From assembly GCA_034432435.1 (NCBI GenBank), contig DAOUBS010000089.1:1-18379 (forward strand): 18,379 bases of DNA. Direction: 5' to 3'. The position numbers were made by a program, and so were the translations under genes. This DNA is from JANWYT01 sp034432435. Its GTDB lineage: Bacteria > Chloroflexota > Anaerolineae > Aggregatilineales > Phototrophicaceae. The notes below the pieces were generated by a model that ran no database searches, was not told where the DNA came from, and worked only from the letters and a program-made list of their open reading frames with translations. Positions 7,458 through 14,866 of this stretch are shown here, piece by piece. Position 1 is the first letter of the stretch. Each line of letters begins with the position of its first letter.

Positions 7458-7628
7458 GTGGATCTTTCGTTCCTTACGCCAGAGGTGTTTAACGTCATCA
7501 TCATGGTGAACTTGATCGTAGGCGTCGTCTTGGTCGTGTGGCGCTTTATATCTGACATGCGCCAGCCGCTCAACCCGCCGCGCTTGCACCCTGACGACGC
7601 CGAACCACCTGCCCGTCCACAGTCCTAA
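7458..7628 (+). CDS. Small single-pass membrane protein, 56 residues
   Basis: Not recognised as a named family. It starts at GTG 7458, preceded by AGGAGG (7447-7452) with a 5-base gap, a near-perfect ribosome site. The product begins MDLSFLTPEVFN. One strongly hydrophobic segment follows (about residues 11-28, VIIMVNLIVGVVLVVW). After it comes a short basic stretch (RFISDMRQ) and a Pro/Asp-rich tail ending DDAEPPARPQS. The basic residues after the helix suggest a periplasm- or outside-facing N-terminus and a cytoplasmic tail. serS follows after 35 bp on the same strand, so the two may share a message. No promoter is evident between the preceding terminator and this gene, so transcription may depend on read-through or start further upstream. 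Confidence 0.72.
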   Translation: MDLSFLTPEVFNVIIMVNLIVGVVLVVWRFISDMRQPLNPPRLHPDDAEPPARPQS

Positions 7629-7663
7629 AGATCACACTCAACGCATATCAAGGAGACCGTTTC

Positions 7664-9088
7664 ATGCTGGACATCACCCTCATTCGGGAGAACCCTGCAC
7701 TCGTTAAAGAGAGGCTCGCCAAGCTCAACGACCCCGACGCGCTGGAATTGATTGACCGCATCCTCGAGACAGATCGCCAGCGCCGCGCGATCATCCAACA
7801 AGCGGAGACGCTGCAAGCCCAGCGCAACCGCCTGAACAAAGCGTTTGGCTTCACCCGCGGCGCGAAGAACCTGCCCACGGAGCTAGCCGCCGCGCGCGTT
7901 TACACCGCTAGCGACGCGCTGCGCCGCGCCGACCTCGCCCGTGCGGTGGAAATTCTCGAAGGCAAACTTGACGCCGAGTTGGCCACTGACGCCGTCGGCG
8001 ACCTCATCGCAGGGATTGAACGGCTGAACGACGCCCTGCGCGCGCTCAGCGACCAGCACGCCGCGCTCGACGAGCAAGCCCGCACGCTCGATGAACAACT
8101 GCGGCGCGACATGCTCTACGTGCCGAATATGCCCCACGACAGCGTGCCCGTCGCCCCCAGCGACGCGTTCAACCGCCCCTGGGAGCCAGAAGGCCCTTTC
8201 TACACGTTCGACTTTGCGCCGCGCCCCCATTGGGAACTCGGCCCAGAGTTGGGCATCATCGACTTTGAGCGCGGGGTGCGGCTGGCAGGCTCGCGCTTCT
8301 ACATCCTGAAAGGGTGGGGGTCGCGTTTGCAGCGGGCGCTCATCAGCCTCTTCCTCGACATGGCGCGCGAAAAAGGCTTTGAAGAACTCTATCTGCCCTA
8401 CCTCGTTTACGCCGACATGTTCGAAGGCGCGGGGCAGTTCCCCAAGTTCCGCGACGTCGTCTACCACGACCCAGAGGCCAACCTCTACCTGCTGCCCACC
8501 GCGGAGGTGGCCATCACCAACCTGCACCGCGATGAAATCCTCGACGAAGCGCAGCTGCCGCTCTACTACGTGGCACAGACGCCGTGCTTCCGCCGCGAGC
8601 AGACCAGCGCTGGGCGCGATGTGCGCGGCATCAAGCGCGTCCATCAGTTCGAAAAAGTCGAGATGTACAAGTTCACCACGCCCGAGACAAGCTACGATGA
8701 GTTGGAGTCGCTGGTGGAGGCCGCCGCAGACATCGCCCGCGCCCTCAAGCTGCCCTTCCGCCGCCTTGAGATCGTCACCGGCGACTTAGGCTTCAGCGCC
8801 ACCAAGAAGTACGACCTTGAGATCTACGCGCCCGGCTGCGACGAGTGGTTAGAGGTCAGCTCGTGCAGCAACACCGAGGACTTCCAAGCGCGGCGGGCGA
8901 TGATCCGCTACCGCACAACGGCAGGCCGCAAGACGCGCTACGTCCACACCTTGAATGGCAGCGGGCTGGCTCTGCCGCGCGTCATCATCGCCATTTTGGA
9001 GAACTACCAGCAGGCTGACGGCAGTGTCATCATCCCGGAAGTGCTGCGGCCTTACTTGGGCGGCGCTGAGCGCATCACCCGCGCTTGA
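7664..9088 (+). CDS. serS: Seryl-tRNA synthetase with enlarged N-terminal arm
   Basis: Charges tRNA-Ser (and tRNA-Sec where present). The ATG has AAGGAGA at 7650-7656 with a 7-base gap. The N-terminus MLDITLIRENPALVKERL is typical. The coiled-coil arm that grips the long variable arm of the tRNA runs from about residue 28 to 152. Catalytic motifs are intact: motif 2 around PCFRREQTSAGRDVRGIKRV (307-326) and motif 3 LNGSGLALPRVIIAILENYQ (430-449). Length is 474 against a usual 420-430. The excess of about 45 residues lies in the arm tip (roughly 62-112, Ala/Leu/Arg-rich). The catalytic core is ordinary, so this should be the housekeeping enzyme. The stop at 9086-9088 abuts the next gene. Confidence 0.97.
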   Translation: MLDITLIRENPALVKERLAKLNDPDALELIDRILETDRQRRAIIQQAETLQAQRNRLNKAFGFTRGAKNLPTELAAARVYTASDALRRADLARAVEILEGKLDAELATDAVGDLIAGIERLNDALRALSDQHAALDEQARTLDEQLRRDMLYVPNMPHDSVPVAPSDAFNRPWEPEGPFYTFDFAPRPHWELGPELGIIDFERGVRLAGSRFYILKGWGSRLQRALISLFLDMAREKGFEELYLPYLVYADMFEGAGQFPKFRDVVYHDPEANLYLLPTAEVAITNLHRDEILDEAQLPLYYVAQTPCFRREQTSAGRDVRGIKRVHQFEKVEMYKFTTPETSYDELESLVEAAADIARALKLPFRRLEIVTGDLGFSATKKYDLEIYAPGCDEWLEVSSCSNTEDFQARRAMIRYRTTAGRKTRYVHTLNGSGLALPRVIIAILENYQQADGSVIIPEVLRPYLGGAERITRA

Positions 9089-9093
9089 GGCGT

Positions 9094-11283
9094 ATGCTTG
9101 CTCGCCTGTCCACAACAGCAGCGCGCCACCTCGCCCCTGTGGGCGTGTTGTGCGCGCTGTGGGGGCTGTTCTTCTGGCGCGTCTTGACGCCTAACCCGCT
9201 CGACCGGCTCATCTTCGCTGATGTCGACTTCCTGCAGCACTACTACGCCTTCACCAGCTATCAAGTCGAACGACTTTGGCAAGGTCAGTTCCCGCTCTGG
9301 AACCCATACAACCACGCGGGTGACCCGTTCGCAGGCAACATCCAGTTTGCCGCGTTCTACCCGCCGCGCTTCGTCGGGGCGCTGCTGTGGGGTGCAGATG
9401 GCTACTCTCAGGCAGATTATCAGCTTGAGACGATCCTGCACGTGCTGCTCGCCAGCCTGCTGATGTACGCCTTCCTGCTGCACTACGCGAGCAGGCGTTG
9501 GGTTGCGCTGGGCGGCAGCGTCCTCTACGCCTACAGCGGCTACCTGACGAGCTACCCGCTGTTCCAAGTGAGCGTGATCGCCAGCGCGGCGTGGCTGCCG
9601 CTGCTCATGCTGGGGGTGCACCGCAGCGTCACTGTGGGCGGCGCAGCCCTCAGCGGAGTCGTGATTGCCGCGGTGGCGGTGGCGCTGTCGCTGTTAGGGG
9701 GCCACCCCCAAACGACGATGTACATCACCTACCTCGGGGTAATCTACTTATTCGCGCTGGGGTGGCGTCAAAAATGCCGCTGGCAAGGGCTGCTTGGCCG
9801 CTTTGCCCTGCTAGGGGGCTTGAGCGCGTCTCTGAGTGCGGTACAGCTTCTGCCCGCGCTAGAGTTCGCCCGCTTGTCGTCCCGTGTAGTGGAGTACGGC
9901 TTCGCCGAGAAGGGCAACGGCTTCCAACTGATAGAGCTGCTGCACGTGTTCGTCCCGCAGGTGTGGACGTCCATCTCGCCGCTGTACGTTGGGGTGGCCG
10001 GGCTGCTGCTCGCGCTGATGGGGGCAGCGCGTGGCGCTCAGCTGCGTTGGCTGTGGATCGCGGTCGTCGTCGTGGGGTTGTTCGTGTCGTTAGGGGCGAA
10101 CGGCCTCGCCTACAAGGTCTTTTATCTGGTCGTCCCCGGGTTCAACGTGTTCCGCCAGCAAGAGCGAATTGCCGTGCTGGTCACGTTCGCGCTGGTGATG
10201 TTAGCGGTGGAAGGGGTGCAGTGGTGGCGCTCCGCCGCCGTTGAGCAGCGGCAGCCGTTCGCGTGGGCGGCGGCAGCCTTGGGCGCGGTCACAGGAACGT
10301 TGGGGCTGGCTGCGGCCAGCGGCGCGCCCCTACCGCCTGACCCATTTCTGTTCGCCGCGCTGATGAGCGCGCTAGCCTTCTTGTGGCTGCGCTGGGGGGC
10401 GGCTTCACATGCGGCGCTGGCGCTGCTGCTCGCGCTGATTGTCGTCGATTTGTTCACTGTCAACACGCAGCAGAGCGGCTATCGGCCCGACCGACCCGAA
10501 CACCGCGTCCAGCTTGTGGAGCCGTTAGCCGACCTGCCGACAAGGCCAGCAGACATCCGCTGGCGCGTCGACGGGGCGGCAGGGCTGCAAGGCTATGGGA
10601 CGCTGTTCCGCATTCCAGACATCTACGGCACGGGGCCGTTCACGCTCGCTAGCGTGGAAGCGCTGCGCACGATCCCAGTTGATCGCTTCTGGGAGGTGCT
10701 GAGCGTCCGCTACGTCACCACGTCGGACGCTGTGCCAGAGGCAGTGCCGATGCAGTTGATCGGCACTGCGGTCAATTACGACGGCCTACCATATCAAGTG
10801 TATGAGCTGCTCGATCCGCGCCCGCTGGCGCACTTGGTCTACGACAGCCGCGCCGCAGGTGGCAACCCAGAATTTGCCCGTCAGATCATGGCCGACAGCC
10901 GCGTAAACCTGCGCGAGATGGCCGTCACACTGCACCCACTGCCCGTTGATCTGCCAGTCCAGCGGCCAGACATGAGCGCGATCAACGATTTTGGCATGGT
11001 CACGCCGGAGCGGTGGCAGATCACCGCCAGCACAAGCGCCCCCGCTCTGCTCACTTTGTCGCTGGTCTACTATCCGGGCTGGGAGGCTACGCTCGACGGC
11101 CAACCGGTGGAACTGATCGACGTGAACGGCGGCCTGACGGGGCTGCTGCTGCCTGCTGGCGAGAGACAGCAGATCATCCTCACCTATCGCCCCGCCAGCG
11201 TGGCGCTGGGCGCGGCCATCAGCGCGCTGGGGCTGATCGCATGCGTCGTGCTGACCGCGCTCAGCCGCCGCCTCAGCGCATAA
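9094..11283 (+). CDS. YfhO-like polytopic membrane protein (GT-C-type fold likely)
   Basis: About 729 residues with many hydrophobic segments (roughly 11 to 13) spread from residue 12 to about 455, a large soluble region (about 460-695) and a final helix near the C-terminus. The N-terminal signature FADVDFLQHYY...GQFPLWNPYNHAGDPFAGN...FYPPRF is characteristic of the YfhO/GT-C group, with acidic D43/D45 in the first loop. The tail YYPGWEATLDGQPVELIDVN...LPAGERQQIILTY is also typical. In Bacillus, YfhO is linked to glycosylation of lipoteichoic acid; here the sugar and acceptor are unknown. I chose ATG 9094. A TTG at 9085 overlaps the serS stop and would allow coupling, but it has no Shine-Dalgarno. 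The 3' end overlaps the convergent phosphohexomutase gene by 11 bp. Confidence 0.87.
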   Translation: MLARLSTTAARHLAPVGVLCALWGLFFWRVLTPNPLDRLIFADVDFLQHYYAFTSYQVERLWQGQFPLWNPYNHAGDPFAGNIQFAAFYPPRFVGALLWGADGYSQADYQLETILHVLLASLLMYAFLLHYASRRWVALGGSVLYAYSGYLTSYPLFQVSVIASAAWLPLLMLGVHRSVTVGGAALSGVVIAAVAVALSLLGGHPQTTMYITYLGVIYLFALGWRQKCRWQGLLGRFALLGGLSASLSAVQLLPALEFARLSSRVVEYGFAEKGNGFQLIELLHVFVPQVWTSISPLYVGVAGLLLALMGAARGAQLRWLWIAVVVVGLFVSLGANGLAYKVFYLVVPGFNVFRQQERIAVLVTFALVMLAVEGVQWWRSAAVEQRQPFAWAAAALGAVTGTLGLAAASGAPLPPDPFLFAALMSALAFLWLRWGAASHAALALLLALIVVDLFTVNTQQSGYRPDRPEHRVQLVEPLADLPTRPADIRWRVDGAAGLQGYGTLFRIPDIYGTGPFTLASVEALRTIPVDRFWEVLSVRYVTTSDAVPEAVPMQLIGTAVNYDGLPYQVYELLDPRPLAHLVYDSRAAGGNPEFARQIMADSRVNLREMAVTLHPLPVDLPVQRPDMSAINDFGMVTPERWQITASTSAPALLTLSLVYYPGWEATLDGQPVELIDVNGGLTGLLLPAGERQQIILTYRPASVALGAAISALGLIACVVLTALSRRLSA

Positions 11284-12679
11284 GCGCCTTGCCCAGCGCG
11301 CCGCCCTCCCCTAGCAGCATGTCCACGTCGGACTGAGTGGGCGCTTCGGCGTAGACGCGCAGCACCGGCTCCGTCCCGCTAGGGCGGATCAACAGCCAAC
11401 TGTCGTCAGCCATGTAGTACTTGACCCCGTCCAGCTTGTTAACGCGCTGGACGCTCTGGCCGTTGAGACGCGCGGGCGCGTTCTCTTCAAGCTGGCGCAC
11501 AATGTCCTTCTTGTCGAGCTGTCTCTCAAGGCGAAAGTCGCTGCGCCCGTAGACCGCCGGCCCAAACTCGGACTGCAAATCAGCGATCAGCTCGGCGAGC
11601 GTGCCTTCCCAACGGCTCATCACCTCAAGCAGCAGCAGGCCCATCAGCACGCCGTCCCCTTCTGGGATGTGACCCTTGATGCTGATGCCGCCGCTCTCTT
11701 CGCCGCCAATGAGCACGTCGTGTTTCATCATCAAGTCGCCGATGTGGTTGAAGCCCACCGGCGTTTCATACAGGGGTAAGTTGTAGTGACGCGCCATCTT
11801 GTCGAGCATGGCGGTGGTAGAGATCGTCTTGACGACCGCCCCGCGCATCTGTCGCTGCGTCAGCAGATGCCGCAGCGAGAGCGCCATGATGTGGTGTGGG
11901 TCAACAAAGCGCCCCAAATTGTCGACGGCCCCGCTGCGGTCAGCGTCGCCGTCGGTCACGAGGCCGACGTCCGCGTGCAGGTTCTTCACCGTCGCCACGA
12001 CTTCCTTGAGGAACTTCGGGATCGGCTCTGGGTGGATGCCACCAAAGCCGGGGTTGAGCGCCCCGCGGATCTCCGTAACGCGAGTGCGCGTCCGCGCCAG
12101 CAAGCTGGGGAACGCGCCGCGCCCCGCGCCCCACATCGCGTCTGCCACCACGTTCAACTCGCTCAGGTGCTGATAGTACGGCCACGACGGGTCAAAGCGG
12201 CGGATGCGTTCGCTGGCCAGCGCCTGCTCATAGTTCATGACGCGCGGCCTCGCTCCAGAGACCAGCAGCTTCTCGATGTGCTGTTCCACAAGCTGGGTTT
12301 CTTCGGCGGTAGCGCTCGCGCCGTAGCTGGCTTTCAGCTTGTAGCCGTTGTAGCGCGGCGGGTTGTGGCTCGCGGTGATCATCACACCGGCCGCCGCCTG
12401 CTTGGCCTTCACGTTATAAGAGATGGCCGGGGTCGGTGCGTCGGCGCGCGACAGCCACACGACGATGTCGTTTGCCGCCAGCACACAGGCCGTCTCAATA
12501 GCAAAGCGATCCGATAAGAAGCGCGTGTCGAACCCCACCACCACTTCTGGCGCTTGTGCGCCGGTGTGCCGCTCAAGCACAGCGTTGGCGGTCGCCTGCG
12601 CCACCAAGCGCACGTTCTCGAACGTGAAATCCTCCGCGATGACAGCACGCCAGCCGTCCGTGCCAAATTTGATGCTCAT
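11273..12679 (-). CDS. Phosphohexomutase (phosphoglucomutase/phosphomannomutase family)
   Basis: Interconverts hexose 1- and 6-phosphates through a phosphoserine enzyme. It has 468 residues, normal for the alpha-D-phosphohexomutase superfamily. All four active-site loops are seen: phosphoserine loop TASHNP (S104), metal loop DGDADR (243-248), sugar loop GGEESGG (325-331) and phosphate loop RPSGTEP (432-438). The GEESGG form is usual for glucose- or mannose-specific members. It argues against GlmM, but the substrate cannot be fixed from sequence. The ATG at 12679 opens MSIKFGTDGWR and has AAGGA upstream; a longer in-frame start at 12718 would add 13 unconserved residues. It lies 35 bp after the dehydrogenase-like gene, so they form an operon. 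It converges on the YfhO-like gene with an 11-bp overlap. Confidence 0.94.
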   Translation of the reverse strand: MSIKFGTDGWRAVIAEDFTFENVRLVAQATANAVLERHTGAQAPEVVVGFDTRFLSDRFAIETACVLAANDIVVWLSRADAPTPAISYNVKAKQAAAGVMITASHNPPRYNGYKLKASYGASATAEETQLVEQHIEKLLVSGARPRVMNYEQALASERIRRFDPSWPYYQHLSELNVVADAMWGAGRGAFPSLLARTRTRVTEIRGALNPGFGGIHPEPIPKFLKEVVATVKNLHADVGLVTDGDADRSGAVDNLGRFVDPHHIMALSLRHLLTQRQMRGAVVKTISTTAMLDKMARHYNLPLYETPVGFNHIGDLMMKHDVLIGGEESGGISIKGHIPEGDGVLMGLLLLEVMSRWEGTLAELIADLQSEFGPAVYGRSDFRLERQLDKKDIVRQLEENAPARLNGQSVQRVNKLDGVKYYMADDSWLLIRPSGTEPVLRVYAEAPTQSDVDMLLGEGGALGKALMR

Positions 12680-12714
12680 CGTGTTCCTTCTTGCTAACCT
12701 GAATGTGCCCGACC

Positions 12715-13728
12715 TCACTTGCCGAGGCCGGTATCCTCTAACAGCTTGTTGGCCTCGTCCACGCTGAGCGTCGTCTCGTGCAGGATGCTGTAGGGCAGCC
12801 GATGCTCGCGGGCATAGGCAGGGAACATCGCCAGCGTGTCGAGGATGTCCTCCCGCCGCAGGCGATCCATCCGTACCCCAGCCGAGATCAACGTGTCGCG
12901 GATCGGGCCGACGTTCTGCTTGTGCAGCGCTGCCGCCACTAAGATGCCCGGCCCCACCAAGTCTGCATACGGAACGCCCGTCCGGCTCACTTTCGGCTCA
13001 ATTGCATAAGCAAAGTACTGTTCGCTGCCTTCCTGTGGGCGATTATGGCCAAGCTGATTGGTCAACTGCACCTCTACACACATCAAATCTAACAAGTTGC
13101 GCAAGGCGTCTATCTTGCCTGCGCCCACGTCGGCCGCGATTTTATAGGCCTGTTGGGCAATGCCCGCCGCAATGCTGGCCGCCCACGGCTGAAAGCGCTC
13201 CTCCGGCGTGTTCTGCTTGCGCTCCGCCGCGAACTTCCAATCCAGCAGGCCAGTGGTCATGCTCAAAATCTCGACGATGCCCGTGCCGCGGATGTGCGCC
13301 GGGGCAGTTGAGATCACGTCCATGTCGACGATGACACGCTCCGCTGGGCCAGTCGTGTAGTAGCGGACAGTGTTATCCTCGCGCGCAGCCACCAAAGCCG
13401 TGAAGAACCCATCCACGCTGAGCGCTGTCGGGATGAGCACAGACGGCAGGTTGTTCTTCCACGCGATGTACTTGGCTGTGTCGGCGGCGCGCCCTCCCCC
13501 GATGCCGTAGACCACCTCCACTTGCGGTGGCAGAGAGGCAGCCATCGCGTTGAGGTAGCCAATTTCAGTTGTAAGCGGCTCCGCCTGCACAGCAATCGGC
13601 AGCGACAGCAGCGGCCCCACTGACGACCACGCGCGATGGCCCGTCAACACCGCGGTGGTCCGCGTCTCTTTTACAGTTGACAGCTCGCGCAGCTCAACAC
13701 GTGGCAAATTCCACAAGGTCTCAACCAT
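12715..13728 (-). CDS. Glycerol-1-phosphate-dehydrogenase-like protein with altered metal site
   Basis: Has 337 residues and belongs to the iron-containing alcohol dehydrogenase / sn-glycerol-1-phosphate dehydrogenase (EgsA, AraM) superfamily. The nucleotide-binding loop GIGGGRAADTAKYIAW (75-90) and the following IPTALSVDGFFTALVAA (99-115) match the family well. The three metal-ligand positions, aligned by eye, are changed. The Asp of GDLxA becomes E153 (GIVEILS, 10 residues before DWK). The His of GSEH becomes Q237 (GSEQYFAY), and the His of HGEQ becomes Y254 (PYADLVG). It may be catalytically different, metal-free or non-enzymatic. ATG 13728 has AAGGGAG at 8 bases; a further-upstream in-frame start would add 49 unrelated residues across the promoter. 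It is the first gene of an operon with the phosphohexomutase. Confidence 0.82.
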   Translation of the reverse strand: MVETLWNLPRVELRELSTVKETRTTAVLTGHRAWSSVGPLLSLPIAVQAEPLTTEIGYLNAMAASLPPQVEVVYGIGGGRAADTAKYIAWKNNLPSVLIPTALSVDGFFTALVAAREDNTVRYYTTGPAERVIVDMDVISTAPAHIRGTGIVEILSMTTGLLDWKFAAERKQNTPEERFQPWAASIAAGIAQQAYKIAADVGAGKIDALRNLLDLMCVEVQLTNQLGHNRPQEGSEQYFAYAIEPKVSRTGVPYADLVGPGILVAAALHKQNVGPIRDTLISAGVRMDRLRREDILDTLAMFPAYAREHRLPYSILHETTLSVDEANKLLEDTGLGK

Positions 13729-13771
13729 CGGGTAAACTCCCTTGAGTGCCTGAACACAGCCCAACACGCTA

Positions 13772-13801
13772 ACTATAGTCAAAAGTCGGCACTTTTGCCA
13801 A
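13772..13801 (-). promoter_or_regulatory. Candidate promoter of the dehydrogenase-phosphohexomutase operon
   Basis: Read on the minus strand: TTGGCA (13801-13796, 5 of 6), an 18-base spacer and TATAGT (13777-13772, 5 of 6), about 44 bases before the ATG at 13728. This is the best -35/-10 pair in the window. A 7-bp inverted repeat lies in the spacer, overlapping the -35 box. Confidence 0.5.
13780..13797. repeat. Inverted repeat in the promoter spacer (possible operator)
   Basis: CAAAAGT (13780-13786) and ACTTTTG (13791-13797) are perfect inverted copies around CGGC. They lie between the candidate -10 and -35 boxes and touch the -35. Symmetry and position suit a dimeric repressor or activator site; no regulator gene is adjacent. 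Confidence 0.4.
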
Positions 13802-13886
13802 CCACAGCCCAGGCTTCCCCCTGTTCCAACGCCACACTGCGTTGTATCTTTAACGAATAGGTGACACGACTCCAAAGGAGTAGCTC

Positions 13887-14396
13887 ATGAGTTTTTTCAG
13901 CAGCCGCCGCCCCTCGGAGGAAGAAAGCGCCCCGCGCCCCGCTTTGCCCGCTTCCCCCATTGGGTTTGACACGGTCATCGGCTCCAACTGCACCATCGAG
14001 GGCACGCTCAGCAGCGTGGGCAACGTGCGCATCGACGGCACGTTCACTGGCACGCTCGACATCACCGGCAACGTGCTCGTAGGCGAGACAGCCCGCATCA
14101 CCGCCGACATCGACGCCAAGAACATCAGCATCGCCGGGGCGGTGCGTGGCAACGTCACAGGCAACCGCGTTCAACTGCTGCGCACTGGCCGCATCTGGGG
14201 CGACATCAACGCCAACGCCCTCACCACTGAAGAGGGGGCTTTCATCGACGGCAAGATCACCATGAAAGGCCACCAAGCCAACAACCCTCAGCCTGCAGCT
14301 CAAGAGCCTGAGGCCGCGGCCGCGCCGCCTGCCGACACCGCTGAGCCGCCCGCAGCAGACGCCGCCGACCCCTCTCAAGAGGATGCCGAGACATGA
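13887..14396 (+). CDS. Bactofilin family cytoskeletal protein
   Basis: Bactofilins polymerise without nucleotide into filaments that scaffold envelope or shape proteins. It has 169 residues. A short basic/Ser-rich N-terminal tail (1-25) is followed by a right-handed beta-helix (about 26-125) made of repeating turns such as IEGTLSSVGNVRIDGTFTGT and ISIAGAVRGNVTGNRVQLL. The C-terminal tail (about 128-169) is disordered and rich in Ala, Pro, Glu and Asp. AAAGGAG (13874-13880) lies 6 bases before the ATG. Its final ATGA overlaps the start of the phosphatase gene, so the two are translationally coupled. It is divergent from the dehydrogenase operon; no convincing plus-strand promoter was found in the 158-bp gap. 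Confidence 0.93.
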   Translation: MSFFSSRRPSEEESAPRPALPASPIGFDTVIGSNCTIEGTLSSVGNVRIDGTFTGTLDITGNVLVGETARITADIDAKNISIAGAVRGNVTGNRVQLLRTGRIWGDINANALTTEEGAFIDGKITMKGHQANNPQPAAQEPEAAAAPPADTAEPPAADAADPSQEDAET

Positions 14397-14866
14397 TCCG
14401 CGTCTTGATGCTCTGCATGGGCAACATCTGCCGCTCGCCGATGGCAGAGGCCGTCTTCCGCGACATGGTCGAAAAAGCAGGGCTGTCAGACAAGATCAGC
14501 GTGGACAGCGCCGGCACAAGCGGCTACCACGTTGGGGAACCGGCGCACCCGCGCACGCTGCAAGTGCTGCAGCGCCACGACATTGACTATGCGGGCACGA
14601 GCCGCCAAGTGCGCGCGGAAGACTTCGTCCGCTTCGATTACGTGCTGGCAATGGATCGAGACAACTTACGCGCCATCGACCGTTTCATTCAAACCAGCCA
14701 AGCCCACGTTGACTTATTCCTGTCATACGCCCATCGTGCCGGGTTGATCGACCACGATGAGGTGGGTGACCCCTACTACAACAACCGCTTTGATGACACT
14801 TACGAGGTGATCCGCGTGGGCTGCAAAGCGCTGCTAGATCACCTGCGCGAGTGTCATCAGCTCTGA
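14393..14866 (+). CDS. Low-molecular-weight protein-tyrosine phosphatase
   Basis: Removes phosphate from tyrosine (in bacteria often from capsule tyrosine kinases). It has 157 residues, the family length. The catalytic P-loop CMGNICRS at residues 8-15 fits C-X5-R-S (C8, R14). The general-acid aspartate lies in VGDPYYNN (D126). An arsenate reductase of the same fold is possible but less likely because the tyrosine-recognition region and DPYY motif are typical of phosphatases. The ATG overlaps the bactofilin stop by 4 bp. No tyrosine kinase is encoded in the window. The 3' end overlaps the convergent membrane-protein gene by 10 bp. Confidence 0.93.
   Translation: MIRVLMLCMGNICRSPMAEAVFRDMVEKAGLSDKISVDSAGTSGYHVGEPAHPRTLQVLQRHDIDYAGTSRQVRAEDFVRFDYVLAMDRDNLRAIDRFIQTSQAHVDLFLSYAHRAGLIDHDEVGDPYYNNRFDDTYEVIRVGCKALLDHLRECHQL

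Noticed and set aside
7377..7663. A T-box or other riboswitch ahead of serS
   Set aside because: The space is mostly filled by a terminator and the 56-codon gene. Only 35 bases separate that gene from serS, and no T-box sequence was seen.
7883..8644. Long minus-strand open frame (about 250 codons) opposite serS
   Set aside because: It is fully inside the well-supported serS gene and its translation is Val/Glu/Arg-biased low-complexity, as expected for an antisense shadow of GC-rich code.
9498..10244. Long plus-strand frame (about 248 codons) inside the YfhO-like gene
   Set aside because: Out of frame with the conserved membrane protein; product is Arg/Ala/Pro-rich with no recognisable motif.
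11786..12517. Plus-strand frame of about 243 codons opposite the phosphohexomutase
   Set aside because: The minus strand carries all four phosphohexomutase active-site loops here, so this is a shadow.
13845..13850. TATCTT as a -10 box for bactofilin
   Set aside because: No acceptable -35 at 16-18 bases; the closest (GTTCCA) matches only 3 of 6.
13729..13875. N-terminal extension of the dehydrogenase-like gene to an in-frame ATG at 13875
   Set aside because: The extension crosses the best promoter candidate, is Cys/Gly-rich without homology, and the ATG at 13728 has a good ribosome site.
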